Part shown: one piece after another, positions 5,295 to 5,480 of the stretch
How positions within the stretch are numbered: position 1 is the stretch's first letter
Layout: the number at the start of each line of letters is the position of its first letter
Origin: Nitrososphaeria archaeon
Lineage (GTDB): Archaea; Thermoproteota; Nitrososphaeria; JACIWG01
Length of the DNA: 5,480 nt
Assembly (NCBI GenBank): GCA_029776125.1
Contig: JARVJS010000135.1
Span: 1-5,480, forward strand
Direction: 5' to 3'
Notes under the pieces: generated by a model
Told to the model about the DNA's origin: nothing
Databases searched by the model: none
Seen by the model: only the letters and a program-made list of their open reading frames with translations
Made by a program: the position numbers and the translations under genes

Positions 5295-5480
5295 ATGAGT
5301 TTAAAGGCAAAATTAAGAGAGAAAAAGCCTAATTTTGGAACATGGATAACAATAGCACATCCAGAAGTTGTTGAAATCGCTTCAACAGTACCGTTTGACT
5401 GGCTTATGTTTGACATGGAACATTCACCACTAGACATACAAACTCTTGAAATAATGCTCCCAGGCTTAAACGGCTCCGAA
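5295..5480 (+). CDS. HpcH/HpaI-family 2-oxo-acid aldolase, N-terminal part (runs off the window)
   Basis: Class II aldolases of this family, with a divalent metal, cleave or form 2-oxo-3-deoxy acids (for example 2-dehydro-3-deoxyglucarate or 4-hydroxy-2-oxoheptanedioate) to pyruvate plus an aldehyde. The first 62 residues are present of a family usually near 250. Seen: the N-terminal LREKKPNFGTWI segment with the first barrel strand, VVEIASTVPFDWLMFDMEHSPLD (25-47), and LEIMLPGL. In HpaI the DxEH segment carries the active-site histidine, which corresponds to His43 here; the metal-binding Glu and Asp lie further on and cannot be checked. Start: the ATG at 5295 gives the usual short N terminus; the ATG at 5288 is out of frame. 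It is divergent from the PhoU/TrkA_C-MgtE operon. The exact substrate cannot be told from this part. Confidence 0.85.
   Translation, partial: MSLKAKLREKKPNFGTWITIAHPEVVEIASTVPFDWLMFDMEHSPLDIQTLEIMLPGLNGSE

Noticed and set aside
5243..5437. Minus-strand open frame of 64 codons at the right edge
   Set aside because: Antisense to the HpcH/HpaI-family aldolase start, which has a clear family match on the plus strand.
1..5480. CRISPR array, tRNA/rRNA genes, insertion sequence or attachment site
   Set aside because: No regularly spaced repeats, cloverleaf-like sequence, transposase or terminal inverted repeats were seen, and genes cover nearly the whole window.

Overview
The window looks archaeal. 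It is AT-rich and tightly packed. Start codons include GTG and TTG, Arg is mostly AGA/AGG and Ile often ATA. TATA-like boxes sit about 25-28 nt upstream of several first start codons, which suggests leaderless transcripts. The gene content agrees: a Dph6-type diphthamide synthase is restricted to archaea and eukaryotes, and the PhoU/TrkA-C pair beside a short tandem MgtE/SLC41 transporter is an arrangement I associate with archaea. I cannot name the lineage from this sequence.

Layout. (1) 2-499, minus: a Dph6-like ATP-binding protein that stops early, about 60 residues short of the family, at the window edge. (2) 566-1489, minus: a plant-type L-asparaginase/isoaspartyl peptidase (Ntn-hydrolase). 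(3) 1490-1590: a 101-bp divergent promoter region with a TATA-like box on each strand and an exact 11-bp direct repeat. (4) 1591-2751, plus: a membrane-only CPA2 (Kef/NapA-like) cation/proton antiporter. It ends tail-to-tail, 5 bp from the next gene. (5) 5185 down to 2757, minus: a three-gene operon of PhoU-TrkA_C protein 1, PhoU-TrkA_C protein 2 and the MgtE-like transporter. The genes are joined so tightly that stops and starts touch. (6) 5186-5294: a divergent promoter region. (7) 5295 to the edge, plus: the first 62 residues of an HpcH/HpaI-family aldolase.

How the genes may work together. The centre of the window is about cation homeostasis. The MgtE-like protein has two membrane domains but neither the cytosolic N domain nor the CBS domains that gate bacterial MgtE. 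The two upstream genes encode soluble PhoU helices fused to TrkA-C (RCK_C) ligand-binding domains. The simplest reading is that these two paralogues are the detached regulatory subunits of the transporter. The antiporter also lacks a cytosolic RCK domain. The PhoU-TrkA_C-2 and MgtE genes share one reading frame, separated only by a single TAG codon followed directly by a TTG. No mobile element, CRISPR array, tRNA or rRNA was seen, and no gene-free stretch exceeds about 110 bp.
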